Shown here piece after piece: positions 1 through 8,790 of a stretch of DNA of 64,000 nt. The notes below the pieces were generated by a model. It did not search any database. It worked only from the letters and a program-made list of their open reading frames with translations, and had not been told where the DNA came from. The stretch comes from Clostridioides sp. ES-S-0054-01. GTDB taxonomy: Bacteria > Bacillota > Clostridia > Peptostreptococcales > Peptostreptococcaceae. How positions within the stretch are numbered: the first letter of the stretch is position 1; every line of letters starts with the position of its first letter. The stretch is from positions 3,255,001-3,319,000 of the forward strand of contig CP067346.1 in NCBI GenBank assembly GCA_021561035.1, written 5' to 3'. Both the position numbers and the translations under genes were made by a program.

Positions 1-1076
1 ATAAATTCCCAACTTATACCCTTAGGATATCTAAAATCTATTTTCATATTCAACTCATTTTTTTCTAAGAATATACTCATTATACATATTGTAGAAACTC
101 CCATATCTACATCTTCTGTATATAGTCCTAATTTTTTTCCATGATTATCATCTGTAAAGTATGAATTTAAAATATCTTTTATTATGATTCCTTTATCATT
201 TAACTTTTTAATTTTCTCTAAATCTTTTGCTAAATTAAATGCACAGTTATATGACCTGTGTGGGTTTCTCGATAAAGCTCTTTCTCCTATATATCTTACT
301 AATACTTTCTCTTCTTCTAGTTCTTCTATCTCTGTATAATAATCTAATAATTCTACTAACTCTTTCTTGTCATTAGTTTTAAAAACAGCTTCGATTTTAT
401 CACATACAAATCCATCTTCTTTGTTTGACCTTATATCAACTAAATTGTGATTCCTAAGTTTATCTTTATCCATTTTCTTTCTTAGATTAAAGTATAAAAT
501 ACCTTTTTCTCCATTTACTATTGGGAAGTTTCCATCTGGAGAAAATGCAAATTTTGGCTGTTCATTGACACTAAAGTAATGCTCCATGCATTCCCAAGTC
601 GTCTCTTCAGCTCCACCTACTATCAATCTAATCTTTCTCTTTGGCTTTTCATTAAGTTCTCTTAAGAAAAGTAATGCATATAAAACCCCTATTAAAGGTC
701 CTTTGTTATCATTAACTCCTCTTCCGTAAAGATAGTTATCTCTTTGGTAGACTTTAAAAGGTTTACTCTTCCACAACTCTTTTGTATATATTGGCACCAC
801 ATCTATATGATTAAGCACCCCCACTACTTCTTCACCTTCTCCATATTCTATATGAATTGCATATCCATCAAAGTCTCTTACAACAAAATCTTTATCTTTT
901 GCTATTTGAATAAGCTTATCAAAGGCATTTCTTGTTTCTATCCCAAATGGTTGATTTACATCTACTGTACTCTCATCTCTAACTGAAGGTATCTCAACTA
1001 GACTCGCAATATCTTTTACTATGTTCTCTTGATTGGATTTTAAATAATCAATAATTAGCTCTTTATTTACTATCAT
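1..1076 (-). CDS. M20 family dipeptidase (PepV/Sapep-like), 3' end outside window
   Basis: I translated this reading frame by hand. It runs open from an ATG at 1076 to the window edge, giving about 358 residues without a stop. It carries M20 metallopeptidase signatures in order: HIDVVP (metal ligand His), GRGVNDNKGP (bridging Asp, in the position of the usual DDKGP), and the AEETTWE acid pair. The spacing resembles the PepV/Sapep dipeptidases, which are cytosolic zinc enzymes that hydrolyse Xaa-containing dipeptides. An in-frame TAA lies a few codons upstream, so no earlier start is possible; an AAAGGGGTG ribosome site sits about 15 bases upstream, a rather long spacing. The C-terminal catalytic lobe is not in the window. 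It is unrelated in sequence style to the two M20 amidohydrolases at 19-22 kb. Confidence 0.85.
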   Translation of the reverse strand, partial: MIVNKELIIDYLKSNQENIVKDIASLVEIPSVRDESTVDVNQPFGIETRNAFDKLIQIAKDKDFVVRDFDGYAIHIEYGEGEEVVGVLNHIDVVPIYTKELWKSKPFKVYQRDNYLYGRGVNDNKGPLIGVLYALLFLRELNEKPKRKIRLIVGGAEETTWECMEHYFSVNEQPKFAFSPDGNFPIVNGEKGILYFNLRKKMDKDKLRNHNLVDIRSNKEDGFVCDKIEAVFKTNDKKELVELLDYYTEIEELEEEKVLVRYIGERALSRNPHRSYNCAFNLAKDLEKIKKLNDKGIIIKDILNSYFTDDNHGKKLGLYTEDVDMGVSTICIMSIFLEKNELNMKIDFRYPKGISWEF

Positions 1077-1421
1077 CTTAATTATTTATCACCCCTTTAT
1101 ATTAGTTTTACAAAGCATTTCAGTTCATATCTACATTATAAATTTTGAATATTATTTTTTCAATATTTCAAATACTTCTCTAAATTACCATAATGATACG
1201 GTAAATAATCAACAGATTATGACAAAATTATACTATACTACTTATTAACATTTTAATTGACCTGTTTTATCTAGATTTAATATAATTTTATTCCAGTAAA
1301 ACTTATTAAAAAAAGAAGTTATCTCAAAATTGATTTTTTTCTAATCAAATTTTAAATTCAACTCCTTTCTTGAATTTTCATATTCTATTTTTTATTACTT
1401 CTTAAACTTTTATATAAAAAT

Positions 1422-1446
1422 AAAACCCTAATATTATTAGAGTTTT
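1422..1446 (-). terminator. Rho-independent terminator after the ABC ATPase gene
   Basis: An 11-bp stem (AAAACTCTAAT / ATTAGGGTTTT with one G-U pair) lies 18 bases past the stop codon at 1464 and is followed on the minus strand by a T-rich run. It ends the ABC permease-ATPase operon. Confidence 0.75.
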
Positions 1447-1463
1447 ATTTTTTATATATTAAA

Positions 1464-2129
1464 TTAATTCATTATTGTTCCATCTTGTATTTTTATACAA
1501 ATATCAGCTTCTTTAGCTATCATGTCATTATGAGTTATCATTATAAGTGTTTGATTATAATCATTCACACATTCTCTTAATATACTCATAACTTCTTTTG
1601 TTGACTTTGTATCTAGATTTCCTGTAGGCTCATCTGCAAATATAATTTTAGGTTTATTTATAAGCGCTCTAGCAATAGCCACCCTTTGTTGTTGACCTCC
1701 AGATAATTCATTAGGAAATTTTTTTATTTTATCCTTTATTTGTAGTCTCTCTAGTAATTTTTCTAGATAGTTCTTATCTATTTTTTTATTTTCTAATAAC
1801 GAAGGCATTATTATGTTGTCATACACATTAACAACTGGTACTAAGTTAAAATTTTGAAATACAAATCCAAAGTTATTTATCCTTATATCAGCCAGTTTTC
1901 CATCTGGCATATTACTTATTTCTTCATTGTTATAATAAATTTTTCCATCAGTTGGTTTATCAAGACCTGCCATGCAATTTAATAATGTACTTTTTCCAGA
2001 GCCACTAGCACCTACTACAGCAATGAATTTATTTTCTTCTATATTTAAATTTATACTCTTTAAAACATGTAACTCATTTTCGTTTTTACCATAAACTTTG
2101 TTTAAGTTTTCTACTTTTAATATCGTCAT
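1464..2129 (-). CDS. ABC transporter ATP-binding protein (MacB/LolD type)
   Basis: This 221-residue nucleotide-binding subunit has Walker A GASGSGKST, a Q-loop in FVFQNF, the signature LSGGQQQR, Walker B IIFADEP and the D-loop GNLDTKS, all typical of the MacB/LolD/BceA class that pairs with FtsX-type permeases. It is cytoplasmic and would power the 835-residue permease encoded 12 bases upstream in the same operon. Such pairs serve in antimicrobial-peptide sensing or resistance, lipoprotein handling or peptide export; the substrate cannot be read here. The AgrC/AgrA-like pair directly upstream suggests induction by a peptide or other extracellular signal. Confidence 0.93.
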   Translation of the reverse strand: MTILKVENLNKVYGKNENELHVLKSINLNIEENKFIAVVGASGSGKSTLLNCMAGLDKPTDGKIYYNNEEISNMPDGKLADIRINNFGFVFQNFNLVPVVNVYDNIIMPSLLENKKIDKNYLEKLLERLQIKDKIKKFPNELSGGQQQRVAIARALINKPKIIFADEPTGNLDTKSTKEVMSILRECVNDYNQTLIMITHNDMIAKEADICIKIQDGTIMN

Positions 2130-2141
2130 ACTAATTCCTCC

Positions 2142-4649
2142 TTATTCATCCTTATTAATTCCATCTGATATACTCATTTTTTCTAGTTTTTGTTTAGACA
2201 AATGTACTGATATAATGCAAACTACTATCACTAAAAAAGTAAATATTACTATTTCATTAAAAGGCACTTCAAATTTTTCTAGATTCTTAGCGCCAAATCC
2301 AACTTCCATAACCTCATTAACCATAGATACATCTTTGTATCCTTTATATATAGCATGAGCAGACCCTATTATACAGCTAAGAAATGCATAAATTAATGAT
2401 TCCTTAATAAGCATGCTTTTTATCTTTTTCATACTCATACCAATACTTCTCAAAGTGGATAGCTCCCTAGTTCTAATTAGTATTCCTGTTTTTATAGTGT
2501 AGTAAATATTTAATGAAGCTACTACAGACATAAGTAATAATAAAAACATACTTTGCATTTCAACAATTTCTTGTGATTTTTCATGTTCTACTTTGTATTT
2601 CGCTCTACTTTCTAGATTATTGTAATCTTTCCTTCCAATAATTTTTTCTATTTTATTTTCTACTTCCTTTTCTTTTCCACTAGAAGCTTTCACGCCTATT
2701 ACATTAACATCACTTATATTAGTCAATTTGGATAATTCTTCTATTGGCATTATTACCGTTATCATAATTCCATAGGAATTATTTAAAATCCACTTTCTAT
2801 CTAAGAAACCAGCAATTCTAACTTTTTCAACTTTATAACTTAACTTTCCATCATTTACTGATGGTATTTTTATTTCAATCAGCTCTCCAATTTTCAAATT
2901 CTTATCTATTGGTTTATTGGTTCCAAAAGTATGATTGTTAATCAAAACATTTATATACTCACTATTATTCTCATCACTTTTTTCCTCTATGTAGTTATCT
3001 AATTTTTTCAAATCTTTCTCTGTATAACCCCTAACTTCTAAATGTGATTCATTCTTATTCATAAACCCAGATAACACTAATTTTCCATCTACATCATCTA
3101 CATCGTCTATATTTTTAATTTTTTTTATATCACTCTTACTGTACATCCCTAAAGCATTTTCCACATTATAATTATCTTTAGTTAGTTTTATATCATACTC
3201 ACCAATATTTTGACTTGGTATATGCATTACACCCATATCACTTTTATTGTAATTTGATAATGCAGTTATATACATAGATCCAACTAATCCCATAGATAAT
3301 ATACAAAGAATAGTTCTTGTCCTAAATCTAAATGTATTTTTATATGCCATATCTCCAGTTATATTAAATACTTTTCTTATCCATTTATAATAAAATCTAT
3401 TTCTAGGTTTTCTAAAGTCATTATTTTTCATACCTTCTACAGGAGATACTCTGGACGCCTTATATATAGTAACTATATTTGAAATAGAAACCATAATTAC
3501 TGCTATTAATATTGGTATCAATATTGCTTCTTTGGTTATATAAAGACTTGGATTTTGAGGATAAACTTTAGATATATAATTATATACATAACCTCCTCCA
3601 ATTAAAAAACCAGATAATACACCAATTATTACCAGTATTAAACTCTGTATAAAAATTATAGAACATATTTGATGCCTTTTAGCACCTATCGCTCTCAACA
3701 TACCTATTGATTTTTTCATATCAAATAAAGTCATCATAAAAATATTACATATTAAAAGCGCTGATACAGCTATAGGTAATAGCATCTTCCTTATCTCATA
3801 GCTTATTGCCTCTTCACTAACACCAATAGAATTTAGTCCTTGAATTAAACCTACATTCACAGTAAAGTTATACTCTGTAAGACCGTATTTGTCCAACCTT
3901 TTATACAGATTCTCCTTTGTAGGCTTTTCATTTTCTACATTTAAAAAACCATCATTAGTAATAAGATTTTCTGATATTAAATTTGTATATCCACCTTTAG
4001 TAATAAGGTTTTCTGATATTAAATTTGTATATCCACCTGTAAAAGCTCTAAGTGTATATTCTTTATACTCCTGATAATAGTCTTTATGTCTACTGACTAT
4101 TCCAACTAACTTAAATTTATGATTTTTATTGTATATCTCTTGTTTTCCATCAGTGTTTTTATATTTTTTAACTATGTTAAAGTCTATTTCCTCACCTAAT
4201 TTATTTTCTAAATTCATTTCCTCTATAGCTCTATTATCTAAAACTATCTCATTTTCATTTTTTGGTGCTCTCCCTTTTATAAGTTCATACTTGCTTTCTT
4301 CTAAATAATATGGACTATATGTATTAAGAATACTCTTAACTCCATTTTTATAAACAATACTACCTAAATTGATTGTCTTAGAGACTCTATTTTTAAACCT
4401 ATATGTAATATCACTAGTATTGTCATTCAATATTTTTTGTAGTGCTTGATTATCAATATCATTGTATTCATAATTATAAGTTCCAAATATTTCATGTAAT
4501 TTTTCAGTTCCTAATTTTATATCTGTTTGTTTTTGAACTATATTAGAAAATGATATCAATGTAGCTAGCCCTATTGCTATTATTATAGAAAAACTTCTCC
4601 CTTTTTGCTTTCTCAGATAAGAAAAAGCTAATGTAAAAATACCTTTCAT
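2142..4649 (-). CDS. FtsX/MacB-type ABC transporter permease, 835 aa
   Basis: A large permease with an N-terminal membrane segment (around residues 20-37), a long extracytoplasmic region, a cluster of three membrane spans (around 290-400), a second N-terminal-like segment (around 445-465), another extracytoplasmic domain and three C-terminal spans. This is the duplicated FtsX organisation of two-domain permeases (DUF214 / BceB-MacB class). It is followed 12 bases later by its ATPase gene. The start is supported by an AAGGAGG site just upstream. Residues around 205-235 hold a 14-residue tandem duplication (GGYTNLISENLIT twice), caused by a 42-bp in-frame repeat. The gene lies behind AgrA-like direct repeats and a hairpin, so the two-component system next door probably controls it. 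Confidence 0.9.
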   Translation of the reverse strand: MKGIFTLAFSYLRKQKGRSFSIIIAIGLATLISFSNIVQKQTDIKLGTEKLHEIFGTYNYEYNDIDNQALQKILNDNTSDITYRFKNRVSKTINLGSIVYKNGVKSILNTYSPYYLEESKYELIKGRAPKNENEIVLDNRAIEEMNLENKLGEEIDFNIVKKYKNTDGKQEIYNKNHKFKLVGIVSRHKDYYQEYKEYTLRAFTGGYTNLISENLITKGGYTNLISENLITNDGFLNVENEKPTKENLYKRLDKYGLTEYNFTVNVGLIQGLNSIGVSEEAISYEIRKMLLPIAVSALLICNIFMMTLFDMKKSIGMLRAIGAKRHQICSIIFIQSLILVIIGVLSGFLIGGGYVYNYISKVYPQNPSLYITKEAILIPILIAVIMVSISNIVTIYKASRVSPVEGMKNNDFRKPRNRFYYKWIRKVFNITGDMAYKNTFRFRTRTILCILSMGLVGSMYITALSNYNKSDMGVMHIPSQNIGEYDIKLTKDNYNVENALGMYSKSDIKKIKNIDDVDDVDGKLVLSGFMNKNESHLEVRGYTEKDLKKLDNYIEEKSDENNSEYINVLINNHTFGTNKPIDKNLKIGELIEIKIPSVNDGKLSYKVEKVRIAGFLDRKWILNNSYGIMITVIMPIEELSKLTNISDVNVIGVKASSGKEKEVENKIEKIIGRKDYNNLESRAKYKVEHEKSQEIVEMQSMFLLLLMSVVASLNIYYTIKTGILIRTRELSTLRSIGMSMKKIKSMLIKESLIYAFLSCIIGSAHAIYKGYKDVSMVNEVMEVGFGAKNLEKFEVPFNEIVIFTFLVIVVCIISVHLSKQKLEKMSISDGINKDE
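3955..4038 (-). repeat. 42-bp in-frame tandem duplication inside the FtsX permease
   Basis: Copy one is 3955-3996 and copy two is 3997-4038. They differ at a single base (A/G at the eleventh position). Because the unit is a multiple of three, the frame is kept and 14 residues are duplicated in the extracytoplasmic domain. Confidence 0.95.
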
Positions 4650-4690
4650 AATTGCCTCCTTTTTGATTAATATATATTTATTTAATGCTA

Positions 4691-4710
4691 ATTAGTTCAC
4701 TTGAACTAAT
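4691..4710. promoter_or_regulatory. Palindrome upstream of the FtsX permease gene
   Basis: A perfect 9-bp inverted repeat with a 2-base centre (ATTAGTTCA-CT-TGAACTAAT) lies 42 bases before the permease start. It could be a regulator site or a leader hairpin; it lacks the T run of a terminator. Confidence 0.5.
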
Positions 4711-4774
4711 ATATCTACCTTTATTAACAACTTATTTTATCTTTTAATAAACAAAGATATACTTTTTATACGCA

Positions 4775-4821
4775 AAAAATAGATGCTATCCTTCTTTGAC
4801 TAAAGGATAGCATCTATTTTT
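4775..4821 (-). terminator. Strong hairpin between response regulator and FtsX permease genes
   Basis: A long stem built around GATGCTATCC(TT) / AAGGATAGCATC with A/T flanks on both sides is followed on the minus strand by TTTTTTG. It would end the kinase-regulator transcript. It could also act as an attenuator for the permease operon, because a possible promoter (TTGTAC, 17 bases, TATCCT) overlaps its upstream side. Confidence 0.8.
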
Positions 4822-4842
4822 TTTATGTACAATGAACCATGC

Positions 4843-4871
4843 ACAACTGTACATTTTAATGTTACAACTGT
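4843..4871 (-). promoter_or_regulatory. Tandem LytTR (AgrA-type) binding-site candidates
   Basis: On the minus strand ACAGTTGT occurs twice, at 4871-4864 and 4850-4843, exactly 21 bases apart. AgrA-family LytTR regulators bind direct ACAGTT repeats with this two-helical-turn spacing. The sites begin 14 bases after the stop codon of the LytTR regulator gene and precede the ABC transporter operon. Confidence 0.6.
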
Positions 4872-4884
4872 CATGTTTTAGTTT

Positions 4885-5598
4885 TTATAATACTGCTAAA
4901 AGGCTTTCAAGGTATACCTCTTTAAACTCTTTAAATCTATATCTACTTATAGGAACTTCTTCTTTATTCTCCATAGTAGCTACATATTGTTTTACATTTA
5001 CTACATAGTCCAAATTGACCAAATAACTTTTATGACATCTATGGAAATTTTTTTGGTTTATTTTGCTTTCTATATTATCCATAGTCATATTAATAGAGTG
5101 CTTGGATGTTTTTGTATGTATAGTTATTTCTCTTTTCAAAACTTCGATATAATAAATATCTGCTGTGTTTATCTTAAATATTTCGGTTTTAGAACTCAAA
5201 ATTAACTCTTTACCCTTGTTTCTCTCTATTTCATTGAAGCAAGAAATCAAATGCCTCTCTAGGTCACCTAACTTTATAGGCTTTAGCAAATACCTATAAG
5301 CTCTTACTTCATATCCTTCTTGTACATAGTCTATTAAAGATGTTGTAAATATAATTTCTACATTTTTATCATACATACTTCTTATTTTTCTAGCTAAAGT
5401 CATTCCATCAATTTCTTCTAATTGTATATCTAATAAAAATATATCTATATTCTTTGGATAATCTTCTATTAAACTTTCTCCATTTCTATAAATCAAAAGG
5501 TCATATTCTTCATTTCTGCTTTCGAAAATTTTTTCGATATACCCTTTTATCAACTTTTGTTGGCTTAATTCATCTTCACATAATACTATTTTTTTCAT
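4885..5598 (-). CDS. LytTR-family response regulator (AgrA-like)
   Basis: A 237-residue regulator with an N-terminal receiver domain (acidic pair E8/D9, phospho-acceptor D57 in FLLDIQL, a TSL segment near 92, K107 in YLLKPIKL) and a C-terminal LytTR DNA-binding domain (about residues 135-235, including the FHRCHKSYLVNLDYV core). LytTR regulators accept phosphate from HPK10-type kinases and activate promoters with paired direct repeats; such repeats are found right after this gene. Its start lies inside the 3' end of the kinase gene (23-base overlap), showing translational coupling. The likely target is the ABC transporter operon downstream. Confidence 0.93.
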   Translation of the reverse strand: MKKIVLCEDELSQQKLIKGYIEKIFESRNEEYDLLIYRNGESLIEDYPKNIDIFLLDIQLEEIDGMTLARKIRSMYDKNVEIIFTTSLIDYVQEGYEVRAYRYLLKPIKLGDLERHLISCFNEIERNKGKELILSSKTEIFKINTADIYYIEVLKREITIHTKTSKHSINMTMDNIESKINQKNFHRCHKSYLVNLDYVVNVKQYVATMENKEEVPISRYRFKEFKEVYLESLLAVL

Positions 5599-6994
5599 AG
5601 TCCAAATTCACTTCACTTTCTATTGGAATATAAATATCTAGCTCAAATTCATTACCAAAATCCTTAAATTTAAACTCTCCATTGTACTTATTCAATGAAT
5701 ATTCAACGCTTTTTAAACCTATTCCATGAAGATATTTATCTTTTTTACTACTTAGAATATTATTATCATCTGTTTTTATATCATTTATTTTTGAGTTCAC
5801 ACTCTTTAATACAAAATAATTTTTAACTATAGTTCCTCTTATATATATTTTTCTTTCATTATCTTTTATCTTTAAACATGCTTCTATTGCATTATCTAAT
5901 ATATTAGAAAAAATACTACACACATCAATCATTTGCATGAAGTTGCATTTTTCAAAATTTATATCTGCAAAAAAATCTATATTATTATCTATACAAATAT
6001 CATTTTTTTCTTTAAGTACAATGTCTAGTATATCATTTTTAGTATTATATATATACTCTATCTTCTCTATTTCTTTTTGAAGTTCCATGCTATATCTACT
6101 AGCATTTTCATTTGCATCAATATTATTGATACAGACCAAATGATTTTTTAAATCGTGATAAAGTCGTTTAGTTCTACCTTGATTTTCTTTTATTCTTTCA
6201 TAGTAATTGTATTGAGCTCTTATTTTTTCTTCTATCACTGCTTTTTCCTTTTCTAAAATTATGGATTCTTTCATCTTCTTAATTGTAAATATTAAAAGTA
6301 TAACAATCACAACCAATGATGGAATTATATTTTGATATAAAAAACTATCTATCGAACTCCATATATATTTATATGTTGAATTTTTAAATTTAACTACATA
6401 TACCAAAATATACTTATCTATAAAATTGTATATATACAAAAACATTACTAAAAATATAACAGTTAATATACTTATTATGTATTTTTTATCTTTAAAAATA
6501 TTTCTATATTTTTTTAATATTAAATTTAATACAAATAAAATGATAAAAACTAGTACTTCACGTAAAATTAAAACTAATACACTTGGATAGTTATCACTAC
6601 CAAAACCAATAACCATACAAAAAAATGTAATTCCCCAATAAATTATATTTCCAGTAATAAAAAGTATATTTCTATAAACTATAAAAAACATAAGTGTTTT
6701 CCAGAACTTCACTTCATAATTTTTTTTACAAAAATATATAATTATACAAATAAATGCAATTTGTAACAAACTTAATTCTATCGACCACAAACCTAATTTA
6801 ACTATTCTATTCAAATGAAAATGATTATTCAGACAAACTAAAACCACAACTAATATTATAAGTTTCCAAAGAGAGCTTCTTACTTCTTTATCTTCTCTTT
6901 TTTTATTTTGATAAATATCAAGGAAATTTTTAAATACTAAAATTTTAAATACAGTTAATAACGTCTGTGACATTTCCAATACAAATAATTCCAT
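5576..6994 (-). CDS. AgrC-like sensor histidine kinase, 472 aa
   Basis: The N-terminal half has about six to seven hydrophobic spans (from around residue 45 to 235). A short coiled segment follows, then the kinase core: His280 in RLYHDLKNHL, the N box in SNILDNAIEAC, and the glycine box HGIGLKSVEY near the end. This is the HPK10/AgrC arrangement of a polytopic sensor with a GHKL ATPase, typical of peptide-pheromone or peptide-antibiotic sensing in Firmicutes. There is no agrB or agrD-like gene nearby, so the ligand is not supplied by this locus. It forms an operon with the LytTR regulator. Confidence 0.92.
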   Translation of the reverse strand: MELFVLEMSQTLLTVFKILVFKNFLDIYQNKKREDKEVRSSLWKLIILVVVLVCLNNHFHLNRIVKLGLWSIELSLLQIAFICIIIYFCKKNYEVKFWKTLMFFIVYRNILFITGNIIYWGITFFCMVIGFGSDNYPSVLVLILREVLVFIILFVLNLILKKYRNIFKDKKYIISILTVIFLVMFLYIYNFIDKYILVYVVKFKNSTYKYIWSSIDSFLYQNIIPSLVVIVILLIFTIKKMKESIILEKEKAVIEEKIRAQYNYYERIKENQGRTKRLYHDLKNHLVCINNIDANENASRYSMELQKEIEKIEYIYNTKNDILDIVLKEKNDICIDNNIDFFADINFEKCNFMQMIDVCSIFSNILDNAIEACLKIKDNERKIYIRGTIVKNYFVLKSVNSKINDIKTDDNNILSSKKDKYLHGIGLKSVEYSLNKYNGEFKFKDFGNEFELDIYIPIESEVNLDYEKNSIM

Positions 6995-7185
6995 AAACTC
7001 CTCCCCTTACAATTCTACCACATAAAAAATATTTTTGTGTCATTTAGCAATCTCAAACTATTGTTTATATCTCATAAATAGAGTATCCTTTGAACTTTCT
7101 TTATTACCTCCAAGAAAGTTTGTAAACTGTGCAATTAAATTTTTACTTACTAGTAAAAAATAAATACAGTTCATGTTTGCATATA

Positions 7186-7341
7186 TTATAATTTTTCTAA
7201 ATTCATCTCCTCAATAATTTGACTTAATAACCTTACAGAATCATTTTTTGGAATCATGTAATCAATATTTAGTGGTAATTTAAATTGATAATTATCACCA
7301 TAAATAGTATAGTTGATATGTATAGTATTTTGTTTTAGCAT
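7186..7341 (-). pseudogene. N-terminal fragment of an IS1182-type transposase
   Basis: A 51-codon reading frame starts with ATG at 7341. Its residues 23-50 (LPLNIDYMIPKNDSVRLLSQ and following EEMNL) match the opening of IS1182-family transposases that I know from clostridia, where this stretch leads into several hundred further residues. Here it stops after EKL. No DDE region is seen nearby, so this is a relic, not a functional gene. Confidence 0.65.
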
Positions 7342-7397
7342 ACAATTATTATACAAGAATCTCGAGCTCTTTTGAATGTGGGATTTATTTTTTTAAA

Positions 7398-7437
7398 CAA
7401 AAAAAGGATGTAACATTATTTTCTAATGTGACAGCCC
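7398..7437 (-). terminator. Terminator after the solitary EIIA gene
   Basis: An imperfect stem (GGCTGTCACATTA / TAATGTTACATCC, two mismatches) is followed on the minus strand by seven T residues. It lies about 10 bases past the EIIA stop codon. Confidence 0.75.
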
Positions 7438-7448
7438 CTTTCTTATAT

Positions 7449-7940
7449 CTATTCAACTTCCATTATTACACTATTAGTATCTACATTTCCAGGTTCTAGT
7501 CTATCTTTTACTGTTCTCTTAACAGAATTAGCATCATCCATTATAACTACAGGAGTTATTATGTTTAAATCATTTGACCTTATAAAATCTAAATCTACTT
7601 CCATTATTAAATCTTTAGCTCTTACCTTATCTCCTGCCTTTACCTTAACATCAAACGGCTTTCCTTCTAGTGACATTGTCTCTAAACCTACATGTATCAA
7701 CATATTTGTATTATCGTTACTCTTAATCATTATTGCATGCTTTGTATCAAATACATTGACTATTTCACCATCAACAGGAGAATATAACTTACCTTCACTT
7801 GGTATTATTGCTACTCCATCTCCCATCATCTTTTGGGCAAAAACTGCATCTGGAACATCTTCTAAGTTAACTAAATTTCCCTTAAAAGGGCTGTATATTT
7901 TCTCAATTTTATTTTCTTTTTTCTTAAATATATTAAACAT
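7449..7940 (-). CDS. Stand-alone PTS EIIA, glucose family (Crr-like)
   Basis: A complete 163-residue EIIA-Glc domain. His83 in MLIHVGLET is the expected phosphorylation site and His68 in DTKHAI its partner; the opening SPFKGNLVNLEDVPD and the GDKVRAKDLI turn are typical. The protein passes phosphate from HPr to an EIIB domain and may serve permeases that lack their own A domain, such as the EIIBC at 58.6 kb (inference). It is the last gene of an operon with a HAD phosphatase and an iron-dependent alcohol dehydrogenase. Confidence 0.95.
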   Translation of the reverse strand: MFNIFKKKENKIEKIYSPFKGNLVNLEDVPDAVFAQKMMGDGVAIIPSEGKLYSPVDGEIVNVFDTKHAIMIKSNDNTNMLIHVGLETMSLEGKPFDVKVKAGDKVRAKDLIMEVDLDFIRSNDLNIITPVVIMDDANSVKRTVKDRLEPGNVDTNSVIMEVE

Positions 7941-7965
7941 AACACACTCTCCACATTATAAAATT

Positions 7966-8778
7966 TTATGATAATACTTTTCTTAAAGCTTTTGCTACAC
8001 CATTATTTGCATTAGTATCAGTTACAAAATCTGCCATAGATTTTACTTCATCTGTAGCATTTCCCATAGCGATACCAAGACCTGCAAATTCAATCATGGA
8101 TATATCATTTTCATTATCACCTATACATATAACTTCTTTGCTATCTATACCTAATATATCACAAAATTTTTTAACTGCAATACCTTTTGAAGTACCTTTA
8201 CTCATAACTTCAAAATTTAACTTTCCAGAACTTACCACTTCTAAATCTTTTTGCTTTTTAAACTCTTCCTTTGCTTCTCTTAAAGACTCTACGTTTTCTG
8301 AGAAAAGTATACACTTTAAAATCTCATCTTCAGCTCTTTCTAATAAAGTTTCACAGCTTGCATTTTCTATTATTTCAATTCTATCTTCTTCTTTATTTTT
8401 ACTATTTATTAGTCTATATGGATGTTCTTGACCTATTTCATTGTTGGATATGACTATTTTACATCCTTTAAAATGTTTATTTAAATTATATTTTTCACTT
8501 ATTGTATATATTTTTTTTAGAGACTCTTTACTTAACACCTTCTTATACTCGTATCCTAGTAATTTAAAATACGTCCCATTAGTTGATATAATATATATAT
8601 CATCACCTAAGACACTTGTAAAATATTTCATAACATTATAAGGTCTTCCTGTAACTAAGGCTACTTTAATCCCCTTTTCCATAGCTTCTTTTAATGCTTT
8701 AATATTTTCTTCTGATATTTCAAATCCCTTTCCCAATAAAGTACCATCCATATCAGTACAAATTAATTTATAATTCAT
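7966..8778 (-). CDS. Cof-type HAD phosphatase
   Basis: A sugar-phosphatase-like HAD hydrolase of the Cof/YbiV subfamily, about 270 residues. Motif I is DMDGTL near the N-terminus, motif II lies in VTGRPY, and motif IV is CIGDNENDISMIEFAG with the GIAMGNA tail typical of type IIB caps. The chosen ATG at 8778 fits the AGGA site upstream better than the GTG at 8787, which sits almost on it. The substrate is probably a phosphorylated sugar or sugar alcohol. It lies between the alcohol dehydrogenase and EIIA genes. Confidence 0.9.
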   Translation of the reverse strand: MNYKLICTDMDGTLLGKGFEISEENIKALKEAMEKGIKVALVTGRPYNVMKYFTSVLGDDIYIISTNGTYFKLLGYEYKKVLSKESLKKIYTISEKYNLNKHFKGCKIVISNNEIGQEHPYRLINSKNKEEDRIEIIENASCETLLERAEDEILKCILFSENVESLREAKEEFKKQKDLEVVSSGKLNFEVMSKGTSKGIAVKKFCDILGIDSKEVICIGDNENDISMIEFAGLGIAMGNATDEVKSMADFVTDTNANNGVAKALRKVLS

Positions 8779-8790
8779 TTGTATCACATC

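Noticed and set aside
744-986. Plus-strand reading frame of 80 codons
   Set aside because: It lies antisense inside the M20 dipeptidase, whose motifs are clear on the minus strand.
5576-6994. Complete agr quorum-sensing locus
   Set aside because: Kinase and LytTR regulator are present, but no AgrB-like protease or AgrD-like peptide gene was found within several kilobases.
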